Assembly: GCA_015478675.1 (NCBI GenBank)
Contig: JADMIH010000045.1
Span: 1-23,750 of the forward strand
From: Chloroflexota bacterium
GTDB lineage: Bacteria > Chloroflexota > Chloroflexia > QHBQ01 > JADMIH01
Direction: 5' to 3'
Length of the DNA: 23,750 bases
The position numbers were made by a program, and so were the translations under genes. The notes beneath the pieces are model-generated. The model worked only from the letters and a program-made list of their open reading frames with translations. It was not told the DNA's origin and searched no databases. Shown piece after piece: positions 7,136 through 16,238 of this stretch. How positions within the stretch are numbered: the first letter of the stretch is position 1; each line of letters starts with the position of its first letter.

Positions 7136-10100
7136 ATGGCAGATGCCAAGCAGATAACGGTTACTATAGATGGCATAAAGGTACAGGTGCCCAACAACAC
7201 ATATGTGTGGGATGCTTGCCGCCAGATAGGTATTGAGATACCGAACTTTTGCTATATACCGGGCTTACGGGCATTTGGCGCTTGCCGCATGTGTGTGGTT
7301 GAGGTTTCGGGGCGCAAAGGGTGGGAGCTTGTAACCTCCTGCTCTACGCCTGCTACCGACGGGATGGAAGTGCACACTATAAACGAGCGCATCTGGGAAC
7401 AGCGCAATATGATCATGGAAGCGCTGGACACCGATCACCCTGTGGATTGCCCTATCTGTGAGGCCAACGGCGACTGCCGCCTCCAGGACTATGGCTATGA
7501 GTACGGTGTGGTTGGCACCGATAACCGCCGCCCCAAGATTGTGCGACCCGCCGAGCGGCTCTCCCCTGCGATTGACCTTGACCGGGACCGCTGTGTGGTC
7601 TGCGGGCGGTGCGTGCGCGAGTGTGACGAGGTGGTGGGGGCTGTAGCTCTTGCTTTTGTCGAGCGGGGAGTCGAGACGCTTATTGACGCGCCTTTCGGCA
7701 AGTCGCTCCTTGAAACGCCATGTACTTCTTGCGGTATGTGCGTCGAAGTCTGCCCGGTGGGTGCGCTCTCCAGCCGTATCAATTTGAAGATGGAGCACCA
7801 TTGGTGGCAGCGCAAGACAGAGACTACCTGCACCTACTGTTCGGTGGGGTGCACAATCAAGCTAGGCTCTACCCGCAACCAGGTGTACGAAGTGCGTTCC
7901 GACGATGCGCTGGGTGTGAACGACGGTGTGACCTGCGTCAAGGGCCGGTTCGCGATGGACTTCATCAACTCTAACAACCGCCTGGGCACACCTCTGATCA
8001 GGCGCGACGGCCAGCTGGTAAGGGGTACGTGGGACGAGGCGCTTGAGCTTGTGGCTTCCAAGCTCAGCACGAACAAAGGGGCTGTAGGGGTGGTGGCGTC
8101 TCCCAAGATAACCAACGAAGAGAACTATTTGTTGCAGAAGGTAGCGCGCCTCGGCCTGGGCACTAATAATATAGACTACGATGGCCGCGCCACCGAAGCC
8201 CCCGCCCTCAAGGTGCTAGGGGAGATGCTTGGCTATCCGGCGATGACCAACAACTTGCTCGATACGCGTCAGAAAGCAGGCTGTGTGTTGCACATTGGCG
8301 ACAGCGTATATGAGACGCACCCCGTCTACGGCAATCAGCTACAGCGTATGATACGCTTGATGGACAAGAAGCTAGTGGTGATTAGCCCCAGGTGGCTCAA
8401 GATGTGCGAGTGGGCCACGCTGTGGCTTGCCCCGGAGGCAGGTACAGAGGAGACTCTGGTGAACGGTATCGCCCGAGTGATCGTCGATGCGGGGCTGGTG
8501 AACCAGGAATACCTTGACAGCCGCACCGACAACAGCGGGGATTACTTGAACTCTCTGCGCTCTCTCTCCTTCTCACTCACCGAAGTGAGTCGCAAGACGG
8601 GCGTGCCGATGCGCGATATAGTAGCCGCGGCTTACCTGTATGCTACGGGCGGCACAGATAATGGCCCGAACGACCTGCCGCAGCCCACACACCCCAGCAA
8701 TCTGCCCGTCAGCCGTAACGGTTCCAAAGCCCCGGACGATGAGGCTGCGGTCCTCAACCAGATCAAGAGCTACCAGCCGAGAAAGCCCGACAACGGCTTC
8801 CCGCCATCTACAGTGGTCTTCCCTGCCGAAGGGCCTTATACCCTCACCGCCAAGGCTGTCGTTGCTCTCACTAACCTGGCGCTCAGCACAGGCAATATCG
8901 GCAGAGGAGGCGCGGGGGTGAACCCTCTTGTGAGCGACAGCAACTGCCTGGGGGCTAACGACATGGGCTGCCAGCCCGGCTACTTCCCCGGCTACCGCCC
9001 TGTGAACGCCGACAACGCCCGCGAGATGGAGGAGCTATGGAGCGCCGACCCGGATCGTGTCGCGCCTGAGGTACCCGCTGACCCCGGCCTTGACCTTCTG
9101 CACATGATCGAGGCGGCAGAGCTGAGGGGCATCAAAGCGATGTGGATTGTAGGCTCTAACCCTGTGCTCAGCGCCGAAGAGCCGGACAGTAACCGCGTGC
9201 GCGAGGCGTTGAAGAAGCTCGATTTCCTGGTGGTGCAGGATATATTCCTGAACGAGACGGCCGAGCTTGCTGACGTGATCTTGCCCGCAGCTTCCTTCGC
9301 TGAGAAGGAGGGGACTTACACGAACACAGAGCGCCGTGTGCAGCGCGTGCGCCAGGCGATACAGCCTGTTGGGGCTGCACGCAGCGATCTTGCTATCATA
9401 GCCGGAGTGGGAGAGAGGCTTGGCGTGGCGCTGCCCGCTGTGTCGCCTAAAGACGTCCTGGATGAGATAGCTAAAGTGGTGCCTTTATACGGTGGGGTGT
9501 CGTTCTCTCGGCTTGATATGACTGAGTTTGTTGAAGATGCTATCCCAATGCCTGCCGCGGTGTCGTATAAGCAGTTGAAAGTAAAAAGCCTCATGTGGCC
9601 CTGTATAGATCGGCTCGACCCAGGCACGCCCGTGCTCTATAAAGAGAAGTTTGCCACGCCGAACGGCAAAGCGCAGATGATCTCTACAAAGGCGCTGCAA
9701 TCCGAGACAACCGAGAGGATGGAGGCGAATGTCGGAGCTGAGGGGACACTGATGGCAACGCTGGGCTTCCCTCTCTTCCCATTCCGCACCGGCACACTCA
9801 GCAGGCAGAGCTACGCTTTGAGCCGCGTCGAGCCTGACCCGCGCCTGCATATCAACAGCAAGGACGCTGCGAAGCTGGGCATTGTAGACCAGGCGGCTGT
9901 GCAGGTGACAATAGAGGGAATAGAGGGCGACCCCACGTTTGCCATATCGCTCGTTTACGACCGTGTGCCGGAAGGGAGGGCATTTCTGGCGATTACCCTT
10001 GAGCAAACGGGCACCAATCGTGCAGTGCGTGAAGCTCGATACGCTTTGATGAATGCATACGGCGACGGAGCTAAAGCCGTGCCGATATGGGTGCGACCTG

Positions 10101-10183
10101 CCCCCAATATGGGCAATACTCCGATGAGAGAGTTGCAGCCCGCCGCCACAGCTAATGTGCTGAATCCCAGCATACAACCGTAA
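7136..10183 (+). CDS. nuoG: NADH-quinone oxidoreductase subunit G, full-length FdhA-like
   Basis: NuoG carries the iron-sulfur chain from NuoE/F toward NuoI. Ligand sets in order are [2Fe-2S] C39, C50, C53, C69; the His-type cluster H101, C105, C108, C114; two ferredoxin sets C153/156/159/163 and C196/199/202/206; and a molybdoenzyme-type set C232, C235, C239, C267. A complete molybdopterin-oxidoreductase domain follows, with a C-terminal dinucleotide-binding domain (about 850-980), giving 1015 residues. Stretches such as CVKGRFAMDFIN and GANDMGCQPGYFPGY are close to formate dehydrogenase alpha chains. The FDH motif around the catalytic Cys/Sec (ARLCHxP) reads GRATEAP (350-356), with Thr at that position, so formate oxidation is unlikely. 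A Pro/Asn-rich insertion lies near 505-560. ATG 7136 follows GAGGAGC. Confidence 0.93.
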   Translation: MADAKQITVTIDGIKVQVPNNTYVWDACRQIGIEIPNFCYIPGLRAFGACRMCVVEVSGRKGWELVTSCSTPATDGMEVHTINERIWEQRNMIMEALDTDHPVDCPICEANGDCRLQDYGYEYGVVGTDNRRPKIVRPAERLSPAIDLDRDRCVVCGRCVRECDEVVGAVALAFVERGVETLIDAPFGKSLLETPCTSCGMCVEVCPVGALSSRINLKMEHHWWQRKTETTCTYCSVGCTIKLGSTRNQVYEVRSDDALGVNDGVTCVKGRFAMDFINSNNRLGTPLIRRDGQLVRGTWDEALELVASKLSTNKGAVGVVASPKITNEENYLLQKVARLGLGTNNIDYDGRATEAPALKVLGEMLGYPAMTNNLLDTRQKAGCVLHIGDSVYETHPVYGNQLQRMIRLMDKKLVVISPRWLKMCEWATLWLAPEAGTEETLVNGIARVIVDAGLVNQEYLDSRTDNSGDYLNSLRSLSFSLTEVSRKTGVPMRDIVAAAYLYATGGTDNGPNDLPQPTHPSNLPVSRNGSKAPDDEAAVLNQIKSYQPRKPDNGFPPSTVVFPAEGPYTLTAKAVVALTNLALSTGNIGRGGAGVNPLVSDSNCLGANDMGCQPGYFPGYRPVNADNAREMEELWSADPDRVAPEVPADPGLDLLHMIEAAELRGIKAMWIVGSNPVLSAEEPDSNRVREALKKLDFLVVQDIFLNETAELADVILPAASFAEKEGTYTNTERRVQRVRQAIQPVGAARSDLAIIAGVGERLGVALPAVSPKDVLDEIAKVVPLYGGVSFSRLDMTEFVEDAIPMPAAVSYKQLKVKSLMWPCIDRLDPGTPVLYKEKFATPNGKAQMISTKALQSETTERMEANVGAEGTLMATLGFPLFPFRTGTLSRQSYALSRVEPDPRLHINSKDAAKLGIVDQAAVQVTIEGIEGDPTFAISLVYDRVPEGRAFLAITLEQTGTNRAVREARYALMNAYGDGAKAVPIWVRPAPNMGNTPMRELQPAATANVLNPSIQP

Positions 10184-10201
10184 GCTGCGCCAGGAGGACC
10201 G

Positions 10202-11536
10202 ATGGACTGGGTATATTTTGTCATCAAATTCATTGTGGCATTTATCATCCTGAATGCCGCGCTTGTGGCGATGTCGTACCTTGTTTACTTCGAGCGCAAG
10301 GTGGCGGCGCATATGCAGGCGCGCCAGGGGCCTAACCGCGCCGGGCCTATAGGTCTTTTCCAGAGCTTCGCTGATGCGCTCAAGCTGTTGAAAAAGGAGG
10401 ACACCATTCCGGGCGGGGCCGACAAAATCGTCTTCTGGGTCGCGCCTATCGTATCGTTCTTCACAGCGCTGGCGGCCTTCTCGGTGATACCTTTTGGCCC
10501 GGGGGCGGGGCAGCCGGGGGGCATCGTGCTTTTTGGCCGTGAGATAGACTGGTTTATCGCCGACTCGAATGTGGGCGCGCTGGTGATACTGGCGCTCTCT
10601 TCTCTTGGTGTTTACGGCATCATCATGGCGGGCTGGTCCTCCAACAGCAAGTACTCGCTGCTTGGCGGGTTGCGTTCTACGTCACAGGTTATCAGCTACG
10701 AAATCACGATGGGCATCTCCCTTGTCGGCGTTTTCCTGTTGAGTAGCTCACTCAGCCTGGTGGGTATCACCAACGCGCAAGACCCCGCGGCGCACCCGCC
10801 GGGCACGCCTGGCTTCTGGTTTATATTGATCCAGCCGGTAGCTTTCATGACCTTCCTGACCTCGGCTATCGCTGAGACGAATCGCACACCTTTCGACTTG
10901 CCGGAAGCGGAGGCTGAACTCGTCGGCGGCTACCACACAGAATATAGCGGCATGCGCTTCGGCCTTTTCTATCTGGGCGAGTATATCGCTATGCTCACAG
11001 TTTCGGCGGTCGCCTCGGTCTTCTTTCTGGGCGGCTGGGTATCGCCCTTCGAGGGGCTTCTCCGAGGTACAGACATACCTTTCATCTCAGGCTTGCTCGG
11101 CTCGGGTCCTCTATGGATCATCATAAAGATGGCAGGTTTCATATTCATGTATTACTGGCTGCGCTGGACCCTGCCGCGCTTCCGCTACGATCAGTTGATG
11201 GGCCTTTGCTGGAAGATCTTTTTGCCCATTATATTAGCTAATATACTGGTAATAGCGGTGCTGAAGCTGTTATTCTTCCCGCCGGGCACCGACCCCGCCA
11301 CTTACAATGGCATCTACTGGCTTGTGTTGGTGGTAATTGAGCTTATCTTTGGCGTGCTGGCGCTTTTTGGCTTCTCCAGGCTGGCGGGTATCGGTTGGTT
11401 TGGCAAGGCTGAACGGCCTTCGCTCACCGATGGCCGCCCTATCATCCTGGTGCGCACCGTCCAGGGCGGGCGAGGCACGATAGAAGGCGAAGCAAGGCCT
11501 GTGCAGGTCACTCGCAGTGGGCGAGAAATACTCTAG
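10202..11536 (+). CDS. nuoH: NADH-quinone oxidoreductase subunit H
   Basis: NuoH is the membrane subunit that forms the quinone entry channel and links quinone reduction to the proton pumps. The 444-residue protein has about nine hydrophobic segments. It has the first-loop block FERKVAAHMQARQGPNRAGP and the signature AIAETNRTPFDLPEAEAELVGGYHTEYSGM, whose acidic residues line the cavity near the quinone site. The usual size is 320-420. Here a hydrophilic tail of about 45 residues (from roughly 400) follows the last membrane segment. ATG 10202 is 4 nt after AGGAGG (10192-10197) and 18 bp after the nuoG stop, the closest non-overlapping junction within the nuoA-nuoN run. Confidence 0.97.
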   Translation: MDWVYFVIKFIVAFIILNAALVAMSYLVYFERKVAAHMQARQGPNRAGPIGLFQSFADALKLLKKEDTIPGGADKIVFWVAPIVSFFTALAAFSVIPFGPGAGQPGGIVLFGREIDWFIADSNVGALVILALSSLGVYGIIMAGWSSNSKYSLLGGLRSTSQVISYEITMGISLVGVFLLSSSLSLVGITNAQDPAAHPPGTPGFWFILIQPVAFMTFLTSAIAETNRTPFDLPEAEAELVGGYHTEYSGMRFGLFYLGEYIAMLTVSAVASVFFLGGWVSPFEGLLRGTDIPFISGLLGSGPLWIIIKMAGFIFMYYWLRWTLPRFRYDQLMGLCWKIFLPIILANILVIAVLKLLFFPPGTDPATYNGIYWLVLVVIELIFGVLALFGFSRLAGIGWFGKAERPSLTDGRPIILVRTVQGGRGTIEGEARPVQVTRSGREIL

Positions 11537-11623
11537 CTGAGAGATGTGGATTGGCGGGTGAGGTGATATGCTAGCCTGCGAGAGCGCGACAGGTTTTACA
11601 GAGGCGGTTAGGAGCGGATTTAG

Positions 11624-12373
11624 ATGGACCTAATGAATCAAGTGGGTGGCTTCTTCGTCACCCTGCGGCAGTTTTTCAAGCCGACGATCACCGTCGAGTA
11701 CCCCGATGCTATGCGGGAGCTTTCGCCGCGCTTTCGTGGCGCTGTGGGGCTGATTCCGCACCCCGAAACCGGGCGCGAGAAATGTGTGGGTTGTGGCCTT
11801 TGCCCTCAGATTTGCCCTGTGGACTGCATCAGCATAGGTGTGATAGAAGATGACCGGCCTGATGCCGAGCACTTCGATGAGTGGCACCCCTTCGAGCATT
11901 ACTATCTCAAAGGTCTGGATCCGCTGGAGCCGCGCGCCAAGAAGATGAGCTATTACTACGAGATCAATGAAACGCGCTGCCTTTATTGCGGCCTCTGCGT
12001 GGAGGTCTGCCCTGTGGAAGCTATCGTGATGAGCCACCACTTCGAGATGGCGACGGACAATCGCGGCGAGACTATTTACGACAAGCATAAGCTGCTTGAG
12101 CTTGGCAAGACCTATATGGCGGAGCTGAACATACGTCTCGATGCGCAGGCGAGGGCTGCGGGGCTGGAAGGGATAAACACGATGACGGAGATGGCAGGTG
12201 CTAATCTTGTAGGCGGCACCACACGTCCCACCCAGCTTGCGCGGCCCGCAGGACCTGAGCGCGTGGGCGGCGGCGCGGCAGCGTACAGCAATGAACCACA
12301 AGTAAAGAAGGGCGATATTCAGAGCGAAGGGGTAAGTGACCTCACAAAGGGGCCGGAGCAGCTAGAGAAGTAA
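11624..12373 (+). CDS. nuoI: NADH-quinone oxidoreductase subunit I, with long C-terminal tail
   Basis: NuoI is the 2x[4Fe-4S] ferredoxin subunit that passes electrons through clusters N6a and N6b to N2 in NuoB. Ligand sets are C54/57/60/64 (CVGCGLCPQICPVD) and C119/122/125/129 (CLYCGLCVEVCPVEA), with crossed CP motifs as expected. The amphipathic N-terminal segment and FFKPTITVEYPD are typical. The protein is 249 residues, against about 160-180 in most bacteria. The extra 70-80 residues at the C-terminus are Gly, Ala, Pro and Thr rich and probably disordered, like the tail of NuoE. ATG 11624 lies 9 nt after AGGAG. An 87-bp gap separates it from nuoH. Confidence 0.96.
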   Translation: MDLMNQVGGFFVTLRQFFKPTITVEYPDAMRELSPRFRGAVGLIPHPETGREKCVGCGLCPQICPVDCISIGVIEDDRPDAEHFDEWHPFEHYYLKGLDPLEPRAKKMSYYYEINETRCLYCGLCVEVCPVEAIVMSHHFEMATDNRGETIYDKHKLLELGKTYMAELNIRLDAQARAAGLEGINTMTEMAGANLVGGTTRPTQLARPAGPERVGGGAAAYSNEPQVKKGDIQSEGVSDLTKGPEQLEK

Positions 12374-12446
12374 GTAAAGGGGACCGGAGCCAGAGGTTAA
12401 GGAGCAGGGGCGCGCAGGTGAATGGCCCCGCGACGGAGGAGCTTAT

Positions 12447-13256
12447 ATGTTCGGAGTGGAGATACCTTTACCAACTTTTGGGCAGATAGTCTTCATTGTG
12501 GCGGCAGGGGTTGCGGTCTTGAGCGCGCTGATGATGGTGACGCGCAGTAACGCTGTGCATTCCGCCCTCTGGCTGATTATCACCTTCTTCCAGCTTGCCG
12601 TCATGTATGTCATGCTGGGAGCCGAGTTTCTAGCCGCTTTGCAGGTGCTTGTCTACACGGGCGCTATCCTGGTCTTATTCTTGTTCGTGATCATGCTCCT
12701 GGGGCTGCGGGAAGGCCCCAAGCTGAGCGGCATCCATAGGGGGCAGATGATAGCTGCCTGGCCTCTAGGGCTGATTCTGGCGGCAGAGATGATATCAGTA
12801 GTGCTATTTGGCACGCAGCCGCAGCAAGTACATATAGGTGATATGGTCGGAAACACCAACACAGTTTGGAGCGCGCAGAAGATAAATGATGTGGGTGGAA
12901 ATGTGCAGGCGTTAGGGCAGACGTTGTATACTCAGTTCCTCTTCCCTTTTGAGGTGGCTTCCCTTATTTTGCTTCTGGCTGTGCTGGGGGCTATTGTGCT
13001 GGCGCGCAAAGAGGAGCCGATGGAGGTGGAGGAAATCCTGCCTTCTATCGGTATCTCACTGGGGCGGCGCTCGGTGGCAAACTCGCCGCAAGAGGAGCAG
13101 ATTGAGAAAAAGCTGCGCCCCGCCCTCGGCGCTATGGGTGTAACAGATGCGACCCTGCCCACCATGGAGGTACCGGAGGTGCAGCAGCCGAGTGGCGTGG
13201 GCGCGGGCACCACGGCAGGCGTTCCTGTAGATAGAAGTACAGGTGACAGTAGATAG
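12447..13256 (+). CDS. nuoJ: NADH-quinone oxidoreductase subunit J
   Basis: NuoJ is a membrane subunit between NuoK/NuoA and the antiporter-like subunits; its third helix takes part in coupling. The 269-residue protein has five hydrophobic segments (about 12-30, 38-57, 62-86, 100-121, 164-185). The block VMYVMLGAEFLAALQVLVYTGAI contains E60 and Y70 at the positions of the conserved Glu and of the helix-3 pi-bulge Tyr. An unusually long hydrophilic tail (190-269) rich in Glu, Pro, Gly and Val follows the last helix. ATG 12447 follows GGAGGAGC. The gene is separated from nuoK by a foreign-looking gene, although nuoJ and nuoK are normally adjacent. Confidence 0.95.
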   Translation: MFGVEIPLPTFGQIVFIVAAGVAVLSALMMVTRSNAVHSALWLIITFFQLAVMYVMLGAEFLAALQVLVYTGAILVLFLFVIMLLGLREGPKLSGIHRGQMIAAWPLGLILAAEMISVVLFGTQPQQVHIGDMVGNTNTVWSAQKINDVGGNVQALGQTLYTQFLFPFEVASLILLLAVLGAIVLARKEEPMEVEEILPSIGISLGRRSVANSPQEEQIEKKLRPALGAMGVTDATLPTMEVPEVQQPSGVGAGTTAGVPVDRSTGDSR

Positions 13257-13351
13257 TACTTCCGCGCAACTGGCGCTCTTTGCGTGCTGTCCCATTTTTG
13301 CGGGTAGCGAGCTTGAATGTCGAGATTAGTTTGGACGAGGGATTGGCGTTG

Positions 13352-13861
13352 ATGAGCGGCAAAGAACAACTGCTTAGCATGCTGAAAGAGGATTACAACC
13401 GTTGGGAAGAACTACTGGCGGGGTTGAGCGAGGAGCAAATCACTACCGCGCAGCTTCCTTCCGAGTTGTCGGTGAAAGATCTTATCGCCCATCTGTGGGC
13501 CTGGCAGCAGATTTCTGTCGCACGCCTTGAAGCCGCTTCGCATAACAGGGAACCGGAGTACCCGGCGTGGCCTTTTGCCTCAAATCGTGATCCGGACAAG
13601 GATGTGGAACGAACTAACCAGTGGGTGTATGAAAGCTACCAAGATAAAGCGTGGCAAAGCGTATATGCAGATTGGAGAGGACAGTTTCTACGTTTCCTGG
13701 AGTTAGGGGAGGAGATTCCCGAAAAGGAGCTGCTGGAGGCGGGGAGGTATAGATGGCTCGGCGAATATCCCCTCTCAGCAGTGCTTCTGGGTTCTTATGA
13801 GCATCACGAAGAACATCTTGAGCAGATGCTTGCTCGGTTTGGCCCGAAGGAGAGCGGGTAA
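13352..13861 (+). CDS. ClbS/DfsB-family (DUF1706) four-helix bundle protein
   Basis: The 169-residue product matches the ClbS/DfsB (DUF1706) family in pattern: start MSGKEQLLSMLKEDY, a first helix ending in LLAGLSEEQ, the block ELSVKDLIAHLWAWQQ (about 38-53), and a C-terminal helix with a YEHHEEHLEQM motif. The founding member ClbS protects colibactin producers by opening the cyclopropane warhead; most relatives have no known role. I start it at ATG 13352, because the in-frame upstream codons from 13280 show no family likeness. A weak GACGAGGGA lies upstream. It sits between nuoJ and nuoK in the same direction and so is probably expressed with the operon, although it is not a complex I subunit. 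Function here is unknown. Confidence 0.75.
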   Translation: MSGKEQLLSMLKEDYNRWEELLAGLSEEQITTAQLPSELSVKDLIAHLWAWQQISVARLEAASHNREPEYPAWPFASNRDPDKDVERTNQWVYESYQDKAWQSVYADWRGQFLRFLELGEEIPEKELLEAGRYRWLGEYPLSAVLLGSYEHHEEHLEQMLARFGPKESG

Positions 13862-13909
13862 GCCGCCTCTGCTTTACGCACTATGCAACCATGAAGGAAA
13901 GGAGGAGCG

Positions 13910-14236
13910 ATGATTTCTACAATACAGACAACCGGCGTGCCGTTAGCCTGGTTCCTTGCTGTGAGCGCGCTTCTATTCAGTATAGGGTTGATCGGGGTGT
14001 TGACGCGGCGAAATGTGCTGGTGATATTCATGTCAGCCGAGCTTATGATGAACGCGGTGAACCTGTCGCTGATAGCCTTCGGAGCCTCACTTAATTCTAT
14101 GGCCGGGCAGAACTTCGTGGTTTTTGTGGTGACGGTGGCAGCGGCTGAAGCAGCGGTGGGTCTGGCGATTATCATCGCCCTTGTGCGCCAGAAGCCTACT
14201 GTGGATACGACAGATATGGAGATCATGAAGAATTGA
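13910..14236 (+). CDS. nuoK: NADH-quinone oxidoreductase subunit K
   Basis: NuoK is a three-helix membrane subunit related to MrpC that carries part of the central proton path. The 108-residue protein has hydrophobic segments at about 10-30, 36-58 and 68-90. The essential membrane glutamates are present as E44 in FMSAELMMNAVNL and E80 in AAAEAAVGLAI; their spacing of 36 residues equals that of E36/E72 in E. coli. ATG 13910 follows the strong site AAAGGAGGAG. Length is about normal (100-110). The start is 48 bp after the ClbS-like gene. Confidence 0.97.
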   Translation: MISTIQTTGVPLAWFLAVSALLFSIGLIGVLTRRNVLVIFMSAELMMNAVNLSLIAFGASLNSMAGQNFVVFVVTVAAAEAAVGLAIIIALVRQKPTVDTTDMEIMKN

Positions 14237-14308
14237 TGCGGCAGTCGGGCAGGAGGGCAATTGAGAGCATCTTCCAGCCTGACTTACGATCTCACCCTGG
14301 AGTGACAG

Positions 14309-16237
14309 ATGCAATTTGACGTTCGCGACTACATCTGGGTGCTGCTGGCCCTGCCGCTAGCCGCCTTTATCATTAATGGCGTCTTTGGCCGGAGGCTGGG
14401 CAAGGCGACAGGTCCGATAGCCTGCGTGCTGGTGGGCCTCGCCTTCGTGATGGCTGTGGCGGTGTTTTTCCAGGTGCAGGCCCACCCACTTGATACATAC
14501 CAGTTTACCCTTTACACATGGATACCATCGGGCGACTTCCGCGTGGATATCGCTTTCCTGATTGACCCACTGACGGCGATCATGTTGCTAGTGGTGCTGT
14601 CGGTTGGCACCCTCGTACATATCTACTCGGTGGGATACATGGAAGAGGATGCTGACTTCGCACGCTTCTTCACTTATCTGCCACTCTTTGTTTTTAGCAT
14701 GCTCATCCTGGTGCTGGCCAACAACTTCCTGCTGCTCTTTGTAGGTTGGGAAGCGGTGGGCCTCTCATCTTACCTGCTAATCGGCTTCTGGTTCTACAAG
14801 AAGTCGGCAAACGACGCGGCCAAGAAAGCTTTCATCGTGAACCGCATAGGCGACTTCGGCTTCGCCCTCGGCATCATGATGCTCTTCGTCAACTTCAGTA
14901 ATCTCTCCAGCGACCTTAAGTACACCGATATATTCGCGGCGGCAGCCAACCAGCCGATGGTCCTGGGCAATATGACAGTCATTTGCTTGCTCCTCTTTAC
15001 AGGAGCGATGGGCAAGAGCGCGCAGTTCCCGCTGCACGTCTGGCTTCCGGACGCTATGGAAGGCCCAACGCCTGTGTCGGCTCTTATACACGCCGCCACA
15101 ATGGTAACTGCGGGCATATATCTGGTGGCTCGCGCCAACCCGCTCTTCTCTCTTGCGCCTGACGCGCTCGCGGTGGTGGCGATTATCGGCACGACCACCG
15201 CTGTGCTCGGGGCCTCTATAGCGCTGGTGAACAACGACATTAAGCGCGTGGTTGCTTACTCTACAGTCTCTCAGCTTGGCTATATGATGGCGGGGCTTGG
15301 CGTTGGAGCCTGGGCATCGGCCATCTTCCACTTGATGACGCACGCTTTCTTCAAGGGCCTGCTCTTCCTTGGCGCAGGCTCGGTTATTCATGGCGTACAT
15401 GGCGAGCAGGATATGCGTAAGATGGGGCAGCTGCGCAACAAAATGCCCGTCACCTACATAACTTTCCTGATAGCTTCTCTTGCTAACGCAGGAGTGATAC
15501 CCTTCGCCGGTTTCTGGTCGAAAGATGAGATTATAGGCAATTCGTTCTTGCGCAACCACTGGGTCGTCGGCTCCATGCTGATGGGGGCTGCCTTCCTCAC
15601 CGCGCTTTATATGTTCAGGCTCGTATTTCTGGTCTTTTTCGGCAAAAACAATGTGCCCAAAGAGGTTCACCCGCATGAATCGGGCAAGGCAATGGCTATA
15701 CCGTTAGTGCTACTCGCGATTCCGGCGGCGTTGATAGGTTTCGTGGGCGTGCCACCTGATAACGGCATATTTCAGAGGTTCATCGAGCCAGTATTCGCGC
15801 CCGCTATAGAGCGTGCCCAGGGGCTCCCGCCTGCGGTTGGCTTCACCGGCCCCACGCTGCTGATCATGCTTATCTCAACGCTGACGGCAATCGCGGGTAT
15901 ATTCACCGCCTTTATGCTCTACTACAAGGCAAACCCACTGCCGGGGGTGATTGCGAGAGGCGTGCCCTGGCTCTATAACGCCTTGCTCAACAAGTGGTAC
16001 TTTGATGAGCTGTACAACAGGACGCTTGTAGACGGCGGCAAGGCGCTGGCCTACAGCTTCTGGCGCTTCGACCAGAAAGTCGTTGATGGAGTGGTGAATG
16101 GGGTGGCAAGCCTGGTGCGCGGCAGTGGCGGGAAGCTGCGCCGCGTGCAAACAGGCTTCGTGCAAGGCTATGCCCTGGCGATTGGCCTGGGCCTGCTGGG
16201 GCTGATTACCTATCTGTGGGTGATACTGCCCAAGTGA
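14309..16237 (+). CDS. nuoL: NADH-quinone oxidoreductase subunit L
   Basis: NuoL is the most distal antiporter-like subunit and pumps protons. The 642-residue protein shows the conserved elements in order: VGWEAVGLSSYLLIGF with E148, the KKAFIVNRIGDFGF segment with D182, GAMGKSAQFPLHVWLPDAMEG with K236, NNDIKRVVAYST with K312, and HLMTHAFFKG with H341, H345 and K349. These correspond to the proton-channel residues known in E. coli NuoL. The C-terminal part contains the amphipathic lateral helix region and a last membrane helix ending at the C-terminus. Length is typical (610-680). ATG 14309 lies 6 nt after GGAG (14299-14302). It is followed by an AT-rich hairpin element before nuoM. Confidence 0.97.
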   Translation: MQFDVRDYIWVLLALPLAAFIINGVFGRRLGKATGPIACVLVGLAFVMAVAVFFQVQAHPLDTYQFTLYTWIPSGDFRVDIAFLIDPLTAIMLLVVLSVGTLVHIYSVGYMEEDADFARFFTYLPLFVFSMLILVLANNFLLLFVGWEAVGLSSYLLIGFWFYKKSANDAAKKAFIVNRIGDFGFALGIMMLFVNFSNLSSDLKYTDIFAAAANQPMVLGNMTVICLLLFTGAMGKSAQFPLHVWLPDAMEGPTPVSALIHAATMVTAGIYLVARANPLFSLAPDALAVVAIIGTTTAVLGASIALVNNDIKRVVAYSTVSQLGYMMAGLGVGAWASAIFHLMTHAFFKGLLFLGAGSVIHGVHGEQDMRKMGQLRNKMPVTYITFLIASLANAGVIPFAGFWSKDEIIGNSFLRNHWVVGSMLMGAAFLTALYMFRLVFLVFFGKNNVPKEVHPHESGKAMAIPLVLLAIPAALIGFVGVPPDNGIFQRFIEPVFAPAIERAQGLPPAVGFTGPTLLIMLISTLTAIAGIFTAFMLYYKANPLPGVIARGVPWLYNALLNKWYFDELYNRTLVDGGKALAYSFWRFDQKVVDGVVNGVASLVRGSGGKLRRVQTGFVQGYALAIGLGLLGLITYLWVILPK

Positions 16238-16238
16238 C

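Noticed and set aside
9485..10312. Minus-strand open frame of 275 codons opposite the nuoG-nuoH junction
   Set aside because: No family likeness; it overlaps two conserved genes and has no initiation signal.
14777..15676. Minus-strand open frame of 299 codons opposite nuoL
   Set aside because: The His/Arg/Glu-rich product is the antisense image of membrane-protein codons. nuoL on the other strand is certain.
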